NCBI GenBank assembly: GCA_020199775.1
Contig: JAIVJZ010000008.1
Location: 1 to 64,000 of the forward strand
Source: Acidobacteriota bacterium
GTDB lineage: Bacteria; Acidobacteriota; Blastocatellia; Pyrinomonadales; Pyrinomonadaceae
Direction: 5' to 3'
DNA length: 64,000 nt
The translations under genes were made by a program, and so were the position numbers. The notes under the pieces were generated by a model. It did no database searches, had not been told where the DNA came from, and saw only the letters and a list, made by a program, of their open reading frames with translations. Positions 41,992-50,634 of this stretch are shown here, in pieces. Position 1 is the stretch's first letter. Every line of letters starts with the position of its first letter.

Positions 41992-42948
41992 ATGTCCAGT
42001 CCCGATATCAGCGTTATCATCCCGACGTTTAACCGCGCCGAGTACGTGGCGCAGAGCGTCGAAAGCGTCTTCGCGCAGACGTTCACCGATCACGAAGTGA
42101 TCGTCGTGGACGACGGCTCGACGGACGACACGCGGGCGACGCTCGAACGTTTCGCGCACGCGCCGAAGTTCCGCTACTTCCATCAGGCGAACGCCGGGCG
42201 TTCGAGGGCGCGCAACACAGGGATCGCGCAAGCGAAGGGGGAATTTTTACTCTTCCTCGATTCGGACGACCTGTTGCTCCCGGATGCCTTGAAGGTATTA
42301 CACGAGGCGGCACGGGGCGATTCTTCGCTCGGCATGATCATGGGCTCGTGTCAGGTGGTTGACGAGAACATGAGAGAGCTTCACGTGTTAAAACAGCGGG
42401 TCGCGGCGCGGGATGGCGGGTCGGCTTACGCGTCGATGATCAGGGAGCGTTTCTGTTTGGTTCCGGGAACATACCTCGTGAGGCAAACCTGCCTCCGGCA
42501 AGTCGGGCTATTCGACCCGGCGACCGAACCGTGCGAAGATTATGATTTGTGTTTGCGGCTGGCGCTCGGCTGCCGCTTGGCATCCGTGGATGCGTCGACC
42601 GTGCGGTATCGCCTTCACGGCGGCAACACTCCGACGGCGAGGATTTATCGCGGCGGGATTCGGGTGGCGCGGAAGCACTTAGAGATGATCGCGACTTCCG
42701 GCGATTTTGCGCCGGCCCTGCGCAAGGAGAGTCACGCCAACTGGTTGCTGCGCATCGCGGACAATCATTACGGCATGGGGGAGAATTCACAGGCGCTCAG
42801 GCACTACCTGCACGCGTTCGCCGTCGCGCCCGTCAAACTCTTGAGCCCGGACATGCACAGGCGAATTTTAGCCAGCCTGTGGCCGGTCTCGGTGCGGGAG
42901 AAACTCAAGGCGGCATTTCATCTGCGGGGCCGTTCGAGTAATGTCTAA
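41992..42948 (+). CDS. Glycosyltransferase family 2 protein
   Basis: The product is 318 aa. ISVIIPTFNRAEYVAQSVESVF and EVIVVDDGSTDDTRATL are the donor half. LLFLDSDDLLLPDAL carries the D-x-D, and TEPCEDYDLCLRLALG the acceptor-side acidic pair. The C-terminal 90 residues are helical and basic. No membrane helix. Donor and acceptor are unknown. Confidence 0.9.
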   Translation: MSSPDISVIIPTFNRAEYVAQSVESVFAQTFTDHEVIVVDDGSTDDTRATLERFAHAPKFRYFHQANAGRSRARNTGIAQAKGEFLLFLDSDDLLLPDALKVLHEAARGDSSLGMIMGSCQVVDENMRELHVLKQRVAARDGGSAYASMIRERFCLVPGTYLVRQTCLRQVGLFDPATEPCEDYDLCLRLALGCRLASVDASTVRYRLHGGNTPTARIYRGGIRVARKHLEMIATSGDFAPALRKESHANWLLRIADNHYGMGENSQALRHYLHAFAVAPVKLLSPDMHRRILASLWPVSVREKLKAAFHLRGRSSNV

Positions 42949-43012
42949 GGGGCCTACTGGCGGGCGGCCTGATGCCGCCGGGCGCGGCGTCTGAGGAAAA
43001 TGTGCTTCGATA

Positions 43013-43840
43013 ATGAATGAAGTCTCACAGAGGTTAGCAAAATTGGGGCGCATCCCGGAGCGTTGCCGGCGCGATGCGTGGCTGGTGGAGAAACTGGCAA
43101 ATTGGCGCGAGGCGTTGGCGGCCGAGTGGCGGCGCAGGCCGCTGCGCCATATCAGGATGCGCAACGGCATCATGCTCGACGGCCCCGAGACAATTGATTT
43201 GGCCTTCCTTTTTCAGGAGACGTGGCTGCGGGAAATTTACAGTCCTCCGGGCTACGAGATCGAACGCGGCGACACCGTCATCGACATCGGAGCCAACATC
43301 GGCGTCTTCTCGACCTACGCGGCGACGCGCGCGCCCGACGTGACGGTTCATTCCTACGAGCCATTCCCGGAGAACGTTAAGTGGCTACGGCAAAACATCA
43401 GCGCCAGCGGCTTAACCAACGTGCGCGTCGAGCAGAAGGCGGTCTGTGACGAGACCGGGGTGCGGCAGTTACAGATTAATCCCGAAGACTGGATCATGCA
43501 CTCGCTGTTTGAACGGGACGCGGGGGCGCAGCCGGGCATCCCCGTCGAGTGCATCAGCTTCGACGACGTGATGAACACGGATGGTATCGAGCAGTGCGAT
43601 CTGCTGAAACTTGATTGCGAGGGCAGCGAGTACGAAATTCTGCAAGGGTGTGCGCCCGAAACGCTGGACCGCGTGCGGCGCATCGTCGGCGAGTATCACG
43701 AGGGGCAGCACATCAACGGCACGGGCAAAGAACTGTGCCGCTTTCTCGAATCGAGATCGTTCCGCATAGAGCGCTTCGAGTCGCACGGCCATGACTGCGG
43801 CGTGATCTGTGCCGTCAATACATCTGTTGTAAGAGCATGA
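43013..43840 (+). CDS. FkbM-family methyltransferase
   Basis: The product is 275 aa. TVIDIGANIGVFSTYAATRAP is SAM motif I, then HSYEPFPENVKWLRQNI. The FkbM signature continues with DLLKLDCEGSEYEILQG. FkbM enzymes methylate hydroxyls of natural products and surface sugars. The N-terminal 60 residues are a helical extension. It follows the GT2 gene by 64 bp. Confidence 0.9.
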   Translation: MNEVSQRLAKLGRIPERCRRDAWLVEKLANWREALAAEWRRRPLRHIRMRNGIMLDGPETIDLAFLFQETWLREIYSPPGYEIERGDTVIDIGANIGVFSTYAATRAPDVTVHSYEPFPENVKWLRQNISASGLTNVRVEQKAVCDETGVRQLQINPEDWIMHSLFERDAGAQPGIPVECISFDDVMNTDGIEQCDLLKLDCEGSEYEILQGCAPETLDRVRRIVGEYHEGQHINGTGKELCRFLESRSFRIERFESHGHDCGVICAVNTSVVRA

Positions 43841-44246
43841 TGAATGGGGGACGGTGTGCTTCCCGGTTCATTACCATCTATTCGCCGCAATCAATCGATC
43901 TCAAAGCGACAACGGTGATATCAACCGCTACGATTCCGCCCGGCTTTCCGACTTTTGCCACATGTGATTTAAATTCCCCCCGACAGTTCGGAATACAATT
44001 CATGAAAATCATAGCGGTTTGCCATTGAGTGCGATGAAGGAATCATTGGAGGGGCAGGGACAAGCCCGGCCCCTACCATAATCACAGACGAGTCGCATCC
44101 ATTTGCAAACTGCTGTAGTGTTCCCCGAGGCGGGGAATTTGGTTCTCGGGGCAAGAGTGTCTTACCCACACGCAGTGCCGGCAACTCATTTTTAAAATGC
44201 CTGCGGCCACTTTGTTCTCCGGTTCGGTCTGTTTTAAGGTAGCGGT
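43841..44246. other. 406-bp non-coding region with three successive hairpins
   Basis: There is no supported gene. From 44051 to 44167 there are three hairpins: GGGGCAGGG/CCCGGCCCC (44051-44073, one mismatch), TTCCCCG/CGGGGAA (44121-44137, perfect, 3-nt loop) and GGGGCAAGA/TCTTACCC (44148-44167). They look like degraded dispersed intergenic repeats. GGGGCAGG also opens the inverted repeat at 27479. AAGG at 44236 or so serves the next gene. Confidence 0.6.
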
Positions 44247-45263
44247 ATGAGCAGCGTTAAGGTGCGGCCGGCGTCGTTGGATCGAATCAGCGTGATCGTC
44301 CCGGTCAAGAACGAAGAGGCCAGCATCGCCCAACTCCTGCGAGGGGTGTTAGGGCAAACTCACCGGCCGGCGGAAATCGTCATCACTGACGGAGGCTCCG
44401 ACGACCGCACGAAAGAGATCATTCGAGAGCATCAGGCTTCATGCCCGATCCCCATTGTGCTGATCGAAACCGACCACGCGCTGCCCGGGCGGGGAAGAAA
44501 TCTGGCGATTGCGCGAGCCACGCACGAGTGGATCGCGAGCATTGACGGCGGCATTCACCCGCGACCCGATTGGCTTGAGCATCTGGTCGCGACGGCGCGT
44601 CGCGAACCTCGGGCGGAAATTATTTACGGCGCGGCCGAGCCGCTGACGGACACTTATTTCACGGAGTGCGCGGCGATCAGTTATGTGCCGGGCGGCCGCT
44701 TGACACAATTCATCGCCTCCTGCCTCCTGCGCCGCTCGGCGTGGGCGGCAGCCGGCGGGTTTCGCGAAGACCTGCGTTCGGGTGAAGACCTGCTCTTTTT
44801 TCGCAGCCTGAAAGCGGCGGGTGTCAAAGCCGCAAACTGCGACGACGCGCTCGTGGTTTGGGAGTTGCGCCCCACACTCGCGCGCACGTTCCGGCGCTTT
44901 AGCCTCTACTCGCGCCATAACATGAGAGCCGGGCTTGGCCGTGAATGGCAATTCAACGTGACCCGCCTCTACCTGATCATTTTAGTTCTGCTTGTGGGCG
45001 GATTCTTTGTCCGGCCGCTGTTGCTGCTGCCGCCCGCGATCTTGTTGCTCAGGGCGGGGAAGCGAATTTGGGGCTACTACCGCGTCCGGGCTCCTGAACG
45101 GCTGTGGCCGGAGTTGCTCAACCCGCGCCGGGCGCTAACGGTTGCGTGGATCAGTGTGGTAATTGATACGGCGACCTTGTACGGGCTCTGGCAATGGTTG
45201 CTGCATGATCGCGCCCGCCCGGTCAACGAGCTGCGCCCGAGCGGAAACAGCCCGCTCGACTGA
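44247..45263 (+). CDS. Glycosyltransferase family 2 protein with C-terminal membrane segments
   Basis: The product is 338 aa. ISVIVPVKNEEASIAQLLRGVL and EIVITDGGSDDRTKEII open the GT-A domain. SIDGGIHPRPDWLEHL lies in the metal-site region, and GGFREDLRSGEDLLFFRSL gives the acceptor-side acidic pair. Hydrophobic helices at about 230-250 (LYLIILVLLVGGFFVRPLLLL) and near 300 anchor it to the membrane. AAGG precedes the ATG by 9 bp. Confidence 0.9.
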   Translation: MSSVKVRPASLDRISVIVPVKNEEASIAQLLRGVLGQTHRPAEIVITDGGSDDRTKEIIREHQASCPIPIVLIETDHALPGRGRNLAIARATHEWIASIDGGIHPRPDWLEHLVATARREPRAEIIYGAAEPLTDTYFTECAAISYVPGGRLTQFIASCLLRRSAWAAAGGFREDLRSGEDLLFFRSLKAAGVKAANCDDALVVWELRPTLARTFRRFSLYSRHNMRAGLGREWQFNVTRLYLIILVLLVGGFFVRPLLLLPPAILLLRAGKRIWGYYRVRAPERLWPELLNPRRALTVAWISVVIDTATLYGLWQWLLHDRARPVNELRPSGNSPLD

Positions 45264-45369
45264 GGCTAGGGAGAGACGGCGTAAATGCTTCTCAAACGCC
45301 CGACAATATATCGTTAAGACGGAAAAGACGGGCGCAACTTTAATCTCGGCTGAGCAAGGGCGGAATCCA

Positions 45370-46632
45370 TTGTCCAAAGAAAGTTCAATTACACAGCAGT
45401 CTCCCCTGCCGCTTCGCACTCTCTACCTTTGCTATTTCGGGCTGCGAGAACCTTTAGTGCAGACGCAGGTCTTGCCCTACCTGCGCCAACTGTCCAAAGC
45501 CGGAATACGCGTCCATCTACTAACCTTCGAGCCCCGGTTGCATAGCGCCTGGTCGGAGGAAGAATTAGCCGGACAGCGGGCGCACCTGTCGGCCGACGGT
45601 ATTCAGTGGTTCTGCCTGCCTTACCACAAATGGCCGTCGCTGCCCGCGACGCTTTACGATATTTTGGCGGGCGCGTGGAAGACATTTCGCCTGGCGCGGT
45701 CGGAACATCTCGACGTGATTCACGGCCGCGGCCCGTTGCCCACCTTAATGGGCATGCTCAGCCGGCGTTGGACTCGATGCCAGTTGATTTTCGATGTGCG
45801 TGGCTTGATTGCCGAGGAGTATGTTGACGCCGGCGTGTGGTCGCCGGGCTCAACTCAGTTTCGCGCTTTCAAGTGGGTCGAGCGGTTGAGCCTGCGCGAG
45901 GCGTCTCAAGTGGTGGTGCTGACCGAGCGGATGCGTGATTGGTTGGTCGCGAATCGCCTCAAGAGTGCGGAACAGATCGAGGTGATCCCGTGTTGCGTCG
46001 ACCTCTCACGATTCAATAAAGCGCCGGAGCAGAGCGCGGGGGGCGGGCGCTTTGAGGTGATATACGCGGGTTCCGTGACGGGTCTCTATCTGTTGCGGGA
46101 GATGGCGCAGTTTTTCCTCGCCGTCCGGGCGCGACGACCCGACGCGTTCCTGCGTATCCTGACCGGAGCCCCGCCCGCTGAGGTTGCGTCGCGGCTCCGG
46201 CAGGCGGGATTGAGCCCGGATGACTTCTGGGTGGACAAAGTCTCGCCGGCGGAAGTCCCTGTGTATTTGCGGCGCGCCCGCCTGGGACTCTCTTTCCGCA
46301 AGGCTACTTTTGCGCAGATTGCTTCCTCGCCGACGAAAATAGCGGAGTATCTGGCAGCGGGCGTGCCCGTGGTCTGCAACGCCGACATCGGCGATGTCGA
46401 TGCACTGCTGGCGCGCGAGCGTGTAGGCGTGGTGCTCAAGACCTTTGATGAAACCTCATACGCGGCGGCGGCCGAGGAGGCGTTGCGGCTCGTCGGCGAA
46501 CCGGAGGTGCGGTCTCGTTGCGTTGCCGCGGCGCAGCGAAACTTCGATCTGGCATCCGTGGGCGGGGCGCGCTATTACAATGTCTATCGCCGCCTCAGTG
46601 AAGCGCGCGCGGGGCAGTCGACGGCGGCTTAG
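45370..46632 (+). CDS. Glycosyltransferase family 4 protein
   Basis: The product is about 420 aa from TTG at 45370. The frame is open upstream to 45163, but that part overlaps the GT2 gene and has no protein-like character. RTLYLCYFGLREPLVQTQVLPYL opens the acceptor domain. IYAGSVTGLYLLREMAQFF starts the donor domain, and FAQIASSPTKIAEYLAAGVPVVCN is the nucleotide-sugar site. DVIHGRGPLPTLMGML is typical of GT4. Donor is unknown. Confidence 0.85.
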   Translation: MSKESSITQQSPLPLRTLYLCYFGLREPLVQTQVLPYLRQLSKAGIRVHLLTFEPRLHSAWSEEELAGQRAHLSADGIQWFCLPYHKWPSLPATLYDILAGAWKTFRLARSEHLDVIHGRGPLPTLMGMLSRRWTRCQLIFDVRGLIAEEYVDAGVWSPGSTQFRAFKWVERLSLREASQVVVLTERMRDWLVANRLKSAEQIEVIPCCVDLSRFNKAPEQSAGGGRFEVIYAGSVTGLYLLREMAQFFLAVRARRPDAFLRILTGAPPAEVASRLRQAGLSPDDFWVDKVSPAEVPVYLRRARLGLSFRKATFAQIASSPTKIAEYLAAGVPVVCNADIGDVDALLARERVGVVLKTFDETSYAAAAEEALRLVGEPEVRSRCVAAAQRNFDLASVGGARYYNVYRRLSEARAGQSTAA

Positions 46633-46728
46633 GTGTCACCCGGACAGCAGGCCGTCCGTCGGACTCTGCGCCCCGCGGTTGCTATTAATAGAAATGTCAA
46701 TTTCGGTTTTTGTCCTCGTGGTGAATTC

Positions 46729-47640
46729 ATGGATGATGTTGAAAGCAAGAGCGCGGCCGGCGCGCGCCCCTGTCCGGCCTGTGAGTCTGACGTGCCCGTT
46801 CATCGTGGGTTGAAGTCCGGCTTCAACGTGATTTCTTGTTCGCGTTGCCGCACGCTCTACACGTCGCACCTGCCGGAGGCGGCGGCGGCGGAGGACTACG
46901 ACAGTTATTACTGTGACCAAAACCTGTCCGTGCCCGCCTTTATCAACGAGCGGCTCGATCAGATTATCGCGCAGCTTGCCCCTTACCGTCAGAACGGGCG
47001 ACTGCTGGATGTGGGTTTTGGCGCGGGGACGTTGCTCGAAGCGGCGCGGCGCGCAGGCTGGGAGGCGCGCGGGATAGAAGTGTCGCAAAGCGCGTGCGAG
47101 CATGTGCGGGGGGCGGGTTTTGATGTCTTCTGCGGCACGCTGGCCGAGGCACAATACCCCGACGCTTATTTCGATGTGGTGACGGCCAGCGAGGTGTTGG
47201 AGCATGTGCCCGACCCGCAGCCGGTCTTGAATGAGATCGCGCGCGTGCTCAGGCCGGGCGGACTGCTCTGGGCTACGACGCCGCACGGGCGCGGCATGTC
47301 CGCACATCTGTTGAAACTGAATTGGAGCGCGGTCAGCCCGCCGGAGCATTTACAGTTATTCAGCGTCGGCGGCATCAGAAAGATGCTGGCGCGCGCCGGT
47401 TTCCGGCGGGTGCGGGTGGCGACCGAAGGCGTCAACCCTTACGAGTTGTTGCAAGCGTGGCGCGGAACGACGCCGCAGGGTGCGGGCGGCGAGCAGAGCA
47501 ACGCGCGGGTCGAGTCGTCTTATCAACTGAACGAGGCGTTAATGGCTAGCCCGTCGCGCCGGTTGTTGAAGTCCGTTCTCAACAACTTGCTGAATCTGGG
47601 GCGCATCGGCGACTCGCTGAAGATTTGGGCGGAGAAGTAA
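46729..47640 (+). CDS. Class I SAM-dependent methyltransferase with N-terminal zinc-ribbon
   Basis: The product is 303 aa from ATG at 46729; the frame runs on to 46633 without conserved sequence. CPACESD and CSRCRTLYTS form a four-cysteine ribbon at residues 14-45. SAM motif I is LLDVGFGAGTLLEAARRAG. VVTASEVLEHVPDPQPVLNEIARVLRPGG is standard for Methyltransf_23. Same broad type as the broken gene at 26777. Probably modifies the glycan or its precursors. Confidence 0.87.
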   Translation: MDDVESKSAAGARPCPACESDVPVHRGLKSGFNVISCSRCRTLYTSHLPEAAAAEDYDSYYCDQNLSVPAFINERLDQIIAQLAPYRQNGRLLDVGFGAGTLLEAARRAGWEARGIEVSQSACEHVRGAGFDVFCGTLAEAQYPDAYFDVVTASEVLEHVPDPQPVLNEIARVLRPGGLLWATTPHGRGMSAHLLKLNWSAVSPPEHLQLFSVGGIRKMLARAGFRRVRVATEGVNPYELLQAWRGTTPQGAGGEQSNARVESSYQLNEALMASPSRRLLKSVLNNLLNLGRIGDSLKIWAEK

Positions 47641-47673
47641 AAAACTCGGGAGCGAGGGGCGTTCCGACCCCGG

Positions 47674-49062
47674 CTAGCGATCCGGATGCGTCTTGACGCC
47701 GTTGCCCACCGTGCCGTACTGCCGGCTTTTGGGTTTGAGGGTGAATCCCGCGAAGGTGTTACCCTGATAGCGATTGTTGCGGTAGATGTTCGCCGAGTTG
47801 CCGAATTCTACCAACTGCCCGTTGCCGCCGACAGCTGTATCGTGCGTGATCTCATTATCCGTAAACACTCCGCCGACGGTGTCGCCCACTTCAAACGCAT
47901 AACTGCTGCCGCCCCCGACCCCGCTGTTGATGATCCGGTTATTCATCACCTTCGGCCGTGTATGCCCGCCCCCGCTGTGGTAGAACACAAAGGCCGGCCC
48001 GCTCGTACCCTGAACGGTGTTGTGAGAGATTTCGATGTCGCTCGTCTTGCCGGCGAGCGAGATGCCGACGGGCATCCATGACATCTGGGAGTGATGCCCG
48101 CCGATCACCGTGTTGCCGCTGATCCTGCTGGGCATCGTCTGTTGCGCCCCGACCGTGTTCTGGAAGGTGATTCCGTTATTGGAAGTGATGACGCTGTCAC
48201 GGACATCGATTTGATTGCGTAGAATCTGGATATTGTTGACGCGGTCGCTCGGAGCATTGGGTTCGATGTCGATCACCTGAGTCGACACTTTATTTGATCT
48301 GCCGCTCGTGATGATCCGGTTCTCTTCGATCAGGACGTTCTGCGCGTTCGCTACCGCAATGTTTTGCGAGCCGACGCCCTTGAACAGATTCTTCCTGAAC
48401 GTCACGTTCTGGGCAAAGTTGCCGGACGCGCTTGAGCCTCCGGCCTGCATGCCGATGGTTCTCGTTTCGTTGAGCCAGACATCTTCGATGATACAATCGT
48501 GGCAATTACCGAGCGCGATGGTCTGCGGCGTACTATGCACAGTCCCGGAACTGTGCCCCTGAATCTTGAGAGAGGTGATGCGGACGTTGGACGTGACACC
48601 GGCTTTGCCTTCGGCGTAGTCCGTCTTGGTCTGAATCACCGTCCACGCCAGCGGCGTCGTTACCGAATCGGCCTTCAGAATGTACGACGACTCTTTGATG
48701 ACGACGTTGTGTCCCGCTCCGGCGACGGTGTTGTTGTTCCCTAAGATGATTGCTGTTTGCGTGCAACTGTTCTCGTAAACGCCGGGTGAAAATCTAAGAA
48801 CGCGATTGTCCGAGAGTCGTATTTGTGTGGCGATCATGCCCCCGCCCGAGACTCGTATCTCCCCCATGCCGTTTCCCAGACGGGCATTACAGGCATTGAC
48901 TTTTGCGCCGAGGTCAGCGCCGCCGGTGTTATTAACGACGCACACGTTGGCGGCGGTCGCCGCGCCGCGCGTTCGCTGTAGTTTGTAGTTGGCCGGAAAA
49001 GATAATCCCGACAGGCTCGCCAGCAGTAATGGCAGCAAGATCAAGTGTTGTGGAATATTCAT
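47674..49062 (-). CDS. Secreted right-handed parallel beta-helix protein
   Basis: The product is 462 aa from ATG at 49062, where a Sec signal peptide begins (LILLPLLLASLSGLSFPA). The longer frame to 49122 adds a non-signal leader read from the tandem promoter-like repeat. From about residue 80 come repeated rungs with N-rich turns (NRVLRFSPGVYENS, GNNNTVAGAGHNVVIKES, NISGNTVIGG-like) as in pectate-lyase-fold proteins. It faces against the cluster. It is unrelated in detail to the beta-helix protein at 22938. It may be a glycan lyase or binder. Confidence 0.85.
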   Translation of the reverse strand: MNIPQHLILLPLLLASLSGLSFPANYKLQRTRGAATAANVCVVNNTGGADLGAKVNACNARLGNGMGEIRVSGGGMIATQIRLSDNRVLRFSPGVYENSCTQTAIILGNNNTVAGAGHNVVIKESSYILKADSVTTPLAWTVIQTKTDYAEGKAGVTSNVRITSLKIQGHSSGTVHSTPQTIALGNCHDCIIEDVWLNETRTIGMQAGGSSASGNFAQNVTFRKNLFKGVGSQNIAVANAQNVLIEENRIITSGRSNKVSTQVIDIEPNAPSDRVNNIQILRNQIDVRDSVITSNNGITFQNTVGAQQTMPSRISGNTVIGGHHSQMSWMPVGISLAGKTSDIEISHNTVQGTSGPAFVFYHSGGGHTRPKVMNNRIINSGVGGGSSYAFEVGDTVGGVFTDNEITHDTAVGGNGQLVEFGNSANIYRNNRYQGNTFAGFTLKPKSRQYGTVGNGVKTHPDR

Positions 49063-49079
49063 CGGGTGCTCCAGTCTAA

Positions 49080-49120
49080 TATTATGTCTCTGCGCGCGGG
49101 CGCGTATTATGTCTCTGCGC
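49080..49120 (-). repeat. Duplicated 16-bp promoter-like repeat
   Basis: TATTATGTCTCTGCGC occurs at 49080-49095 and 49105-49120. On the minus strand each copy reads GCGCAGAGACATAATA and ends in a -10-like CATAAT, 18 and 43 bp before the beta-helix start codon. They may be two -10 elements. No -35 is clear. Confidence 0.5.
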
Positions 49121-49165
49121 ACGGGGGCGAGCCCACTTAATCAGATAACGCGTCGGCCTTACGAG

Positions 49166-49193
49166 TTGCCAACCTCTAATATCACACTATAAT
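49166..49193 (+). promoter_or_regulatory. Sigma70-type promoter for the 49243 glycosyltransferase
   Basis: TTGCCA (49166-49171), a 16-bp spacer and a perfect TATAAT (49188-49193) lie 50 bp upstream of the ATG. It marks a new transcription unit after the minus-strand beta-helix gene. Confidence 0.65.
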
Positions 49194-49242
49194 TTCTTCC
49201 TCTCAAGGTAAGAGAGCGACTATTTTTCACATCGAAGGTCAA

Positions 49243-50328
49243 ATGAAAGTTTTAGCTCTCGCCTCATACCCGGTTGAAGCGGCGGCGACGCGTTATCGCC
49301 TGCATCAATTCATCGCGCCGCTGGCCGAGCGCGGGATCACGCTGACGATCCACCCGTTTGTCGATTCACAATTGTTCGCGTCGTTATACCGGCGTCAGGA
49401 GTGGCCGCGCACGGTGGGCGGTTTACTGCGCTCGGCGGTTCGCCGGTTGAATGATCTGCGGGAGGCGCGCGGGGCGGACGTGCTGCTCGTGCAGCGCGAG
49501 GCGATGATGATCGGGCCGCCGCTCATCGAATGGCTGATCACGAAGGTCGGCCGCTGTCCGATGGTGCTCGATTTGGACGATGCGACCTACGTGCGGTATC
49601 TGAGCCCGACCTACGGGCGTTTGGGCAGCGCGGTGAAGTGGTTCAGCAAGACCGACGATCTGATCGGTTGGGCGAAGATCGTCACCTGCGGCAATCGCTC
49701 CATCGCCAGATACGTGGAGGGCAAGGGCGTGCGCGCCGTGATCATCCCCACGGTAGTCGATACGGACACCTTTCACCCGAAGCCGGCCGGCGCGGCCGAT
49801 GGTGTGCCGGTGCTCGGCTGGATCGGGACGCATTCCACGTATCCTTATCTCGAATCTATCTTTCCGGCTTTGCAGCAACTCGCGCGCGCGCATCGCTTTC
49901 GCCTCAAGGTGGTCGGGTCGGGACGGGAACATATCAATGTGCCGGGTGTCGAAGTTGAGAATTTAACTTGGAATCTGGCGCGCGAGGTGACTGATTTTCA
50001 ATCGCTCGATATTGGCCTCTACCCGATTGTCGCCGACGACTGGGCGACCGGGAAGTCAGGCTTCAAGGCGATCCAGTATATGTCGGTGGGCGTGCCTTTC
50101 GTGGTGACTCCGGTGGGGGAGTGCGCCGAGATCGGGCAGGCGGGGAACACGCATCTAGCCGCCACCTCGCAGGATGAATGGGCGGCGAGTTTAGAACGTT
50201 TATTGTCGGATGCGGCGTTGCGGCAGAGGATGGGACTGGCCGGACGGCGCTACGCTTTGGAGCATTACACCGTTGCGGCGCAGGCCGACAAATTAAACGC
50301 CGCCTTGCGCGCCGCCCTGCGCACGTAA
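49243..50328 (+). CDS. Glycosyltransferase family 4 protein
   Basis: The product is 361 aa. KVLALASYPVEAAATRYRLHQF opens the acceptor domain. MVLDLDDATYVRYL and VLGWIGTHSTYPYLESIFPAL follow. The donor region is TGKSGFKAIQYMSVGVPFVVTP, which is characteristic of a GT4 subgroup in exopolysaccharide clusters. No membrane segment. It is the first gene after the promoter at 49166. Confidence 0.88.
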   Translation: MKVLALASYPVEAAATRYRLHQFIAPLAERGITLTIHPFVDSQLFASLYRRQEWPRTVGGLLRSAVRRLNDLREARGADVLLVQREAMMIGPPLIEWLITKVGRCPMVLDLDDATYVRYLSPTYGRLGSAVKWFSKTDDLIGWAKIVTCGNRSIARYVEGKGVRAVIIPTVVDTDTFHPKPAGAADGVPVLGWIGTHSTYPYLESIFPALQQLARAHRFRLKVVGSGREHINVPGVEVENLTWNLAREVTDFQSLDIGLYPIVADDWATGKSGFKAIQYMSVGVPFVVTPVGECAEIGQAGNTHLAATSQDEWAASLERLLSDAALRQRMGLAGRRYALEHYTVAAQADKLNAALRAALRT

Positions 50329-50634
50329 CGGCGTTCTATCGCGCCGGCCTGCAAATGCCGGAAGCCGCGAGCGTCGGCGGGGAGGGGTGCGTTTGTACTT
50401 TGACGGGGAATTCTGGTAACTTCACCAATTCGACAAGCGAACTTTCCCAATCAATAATCTCATGCCTAAAATTTTTTAGTGATGAAGACTGCGGTGGAAA
50501 TCTTGTCTTAATGTAGTCGAATTTACCCCGGCGGCATTTGTTTAGAACGTGATGTTAACGGAGGCGATGGCGACGCGCTGGTGTTTGGCCTGCGCGGATC
50601 ATTCGGATGGGACGGACGGGGTTAGATAAATGAT
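50329..50634. other. 306-bp gap without a gene
   Basis: No supported ORF. A small hairpin CCGG-CCTGCAAATG-CCGG occurs just after the glycosyltransferase stop (about 50343-50360). The central part is AT-richer than its surroundings. No clear promoter for the following carbamoyltransferase was found; TTAGATAAAT directly before its ATG is the only -10-like sequence. Confidence 0.5.

Noticed and set aside
43837..44028. Short plus-strand ORF after the FkbM gene
   Set aside because: It begins inside the FkbM stop region, has no ribosome binding site and no protein-like pattern.
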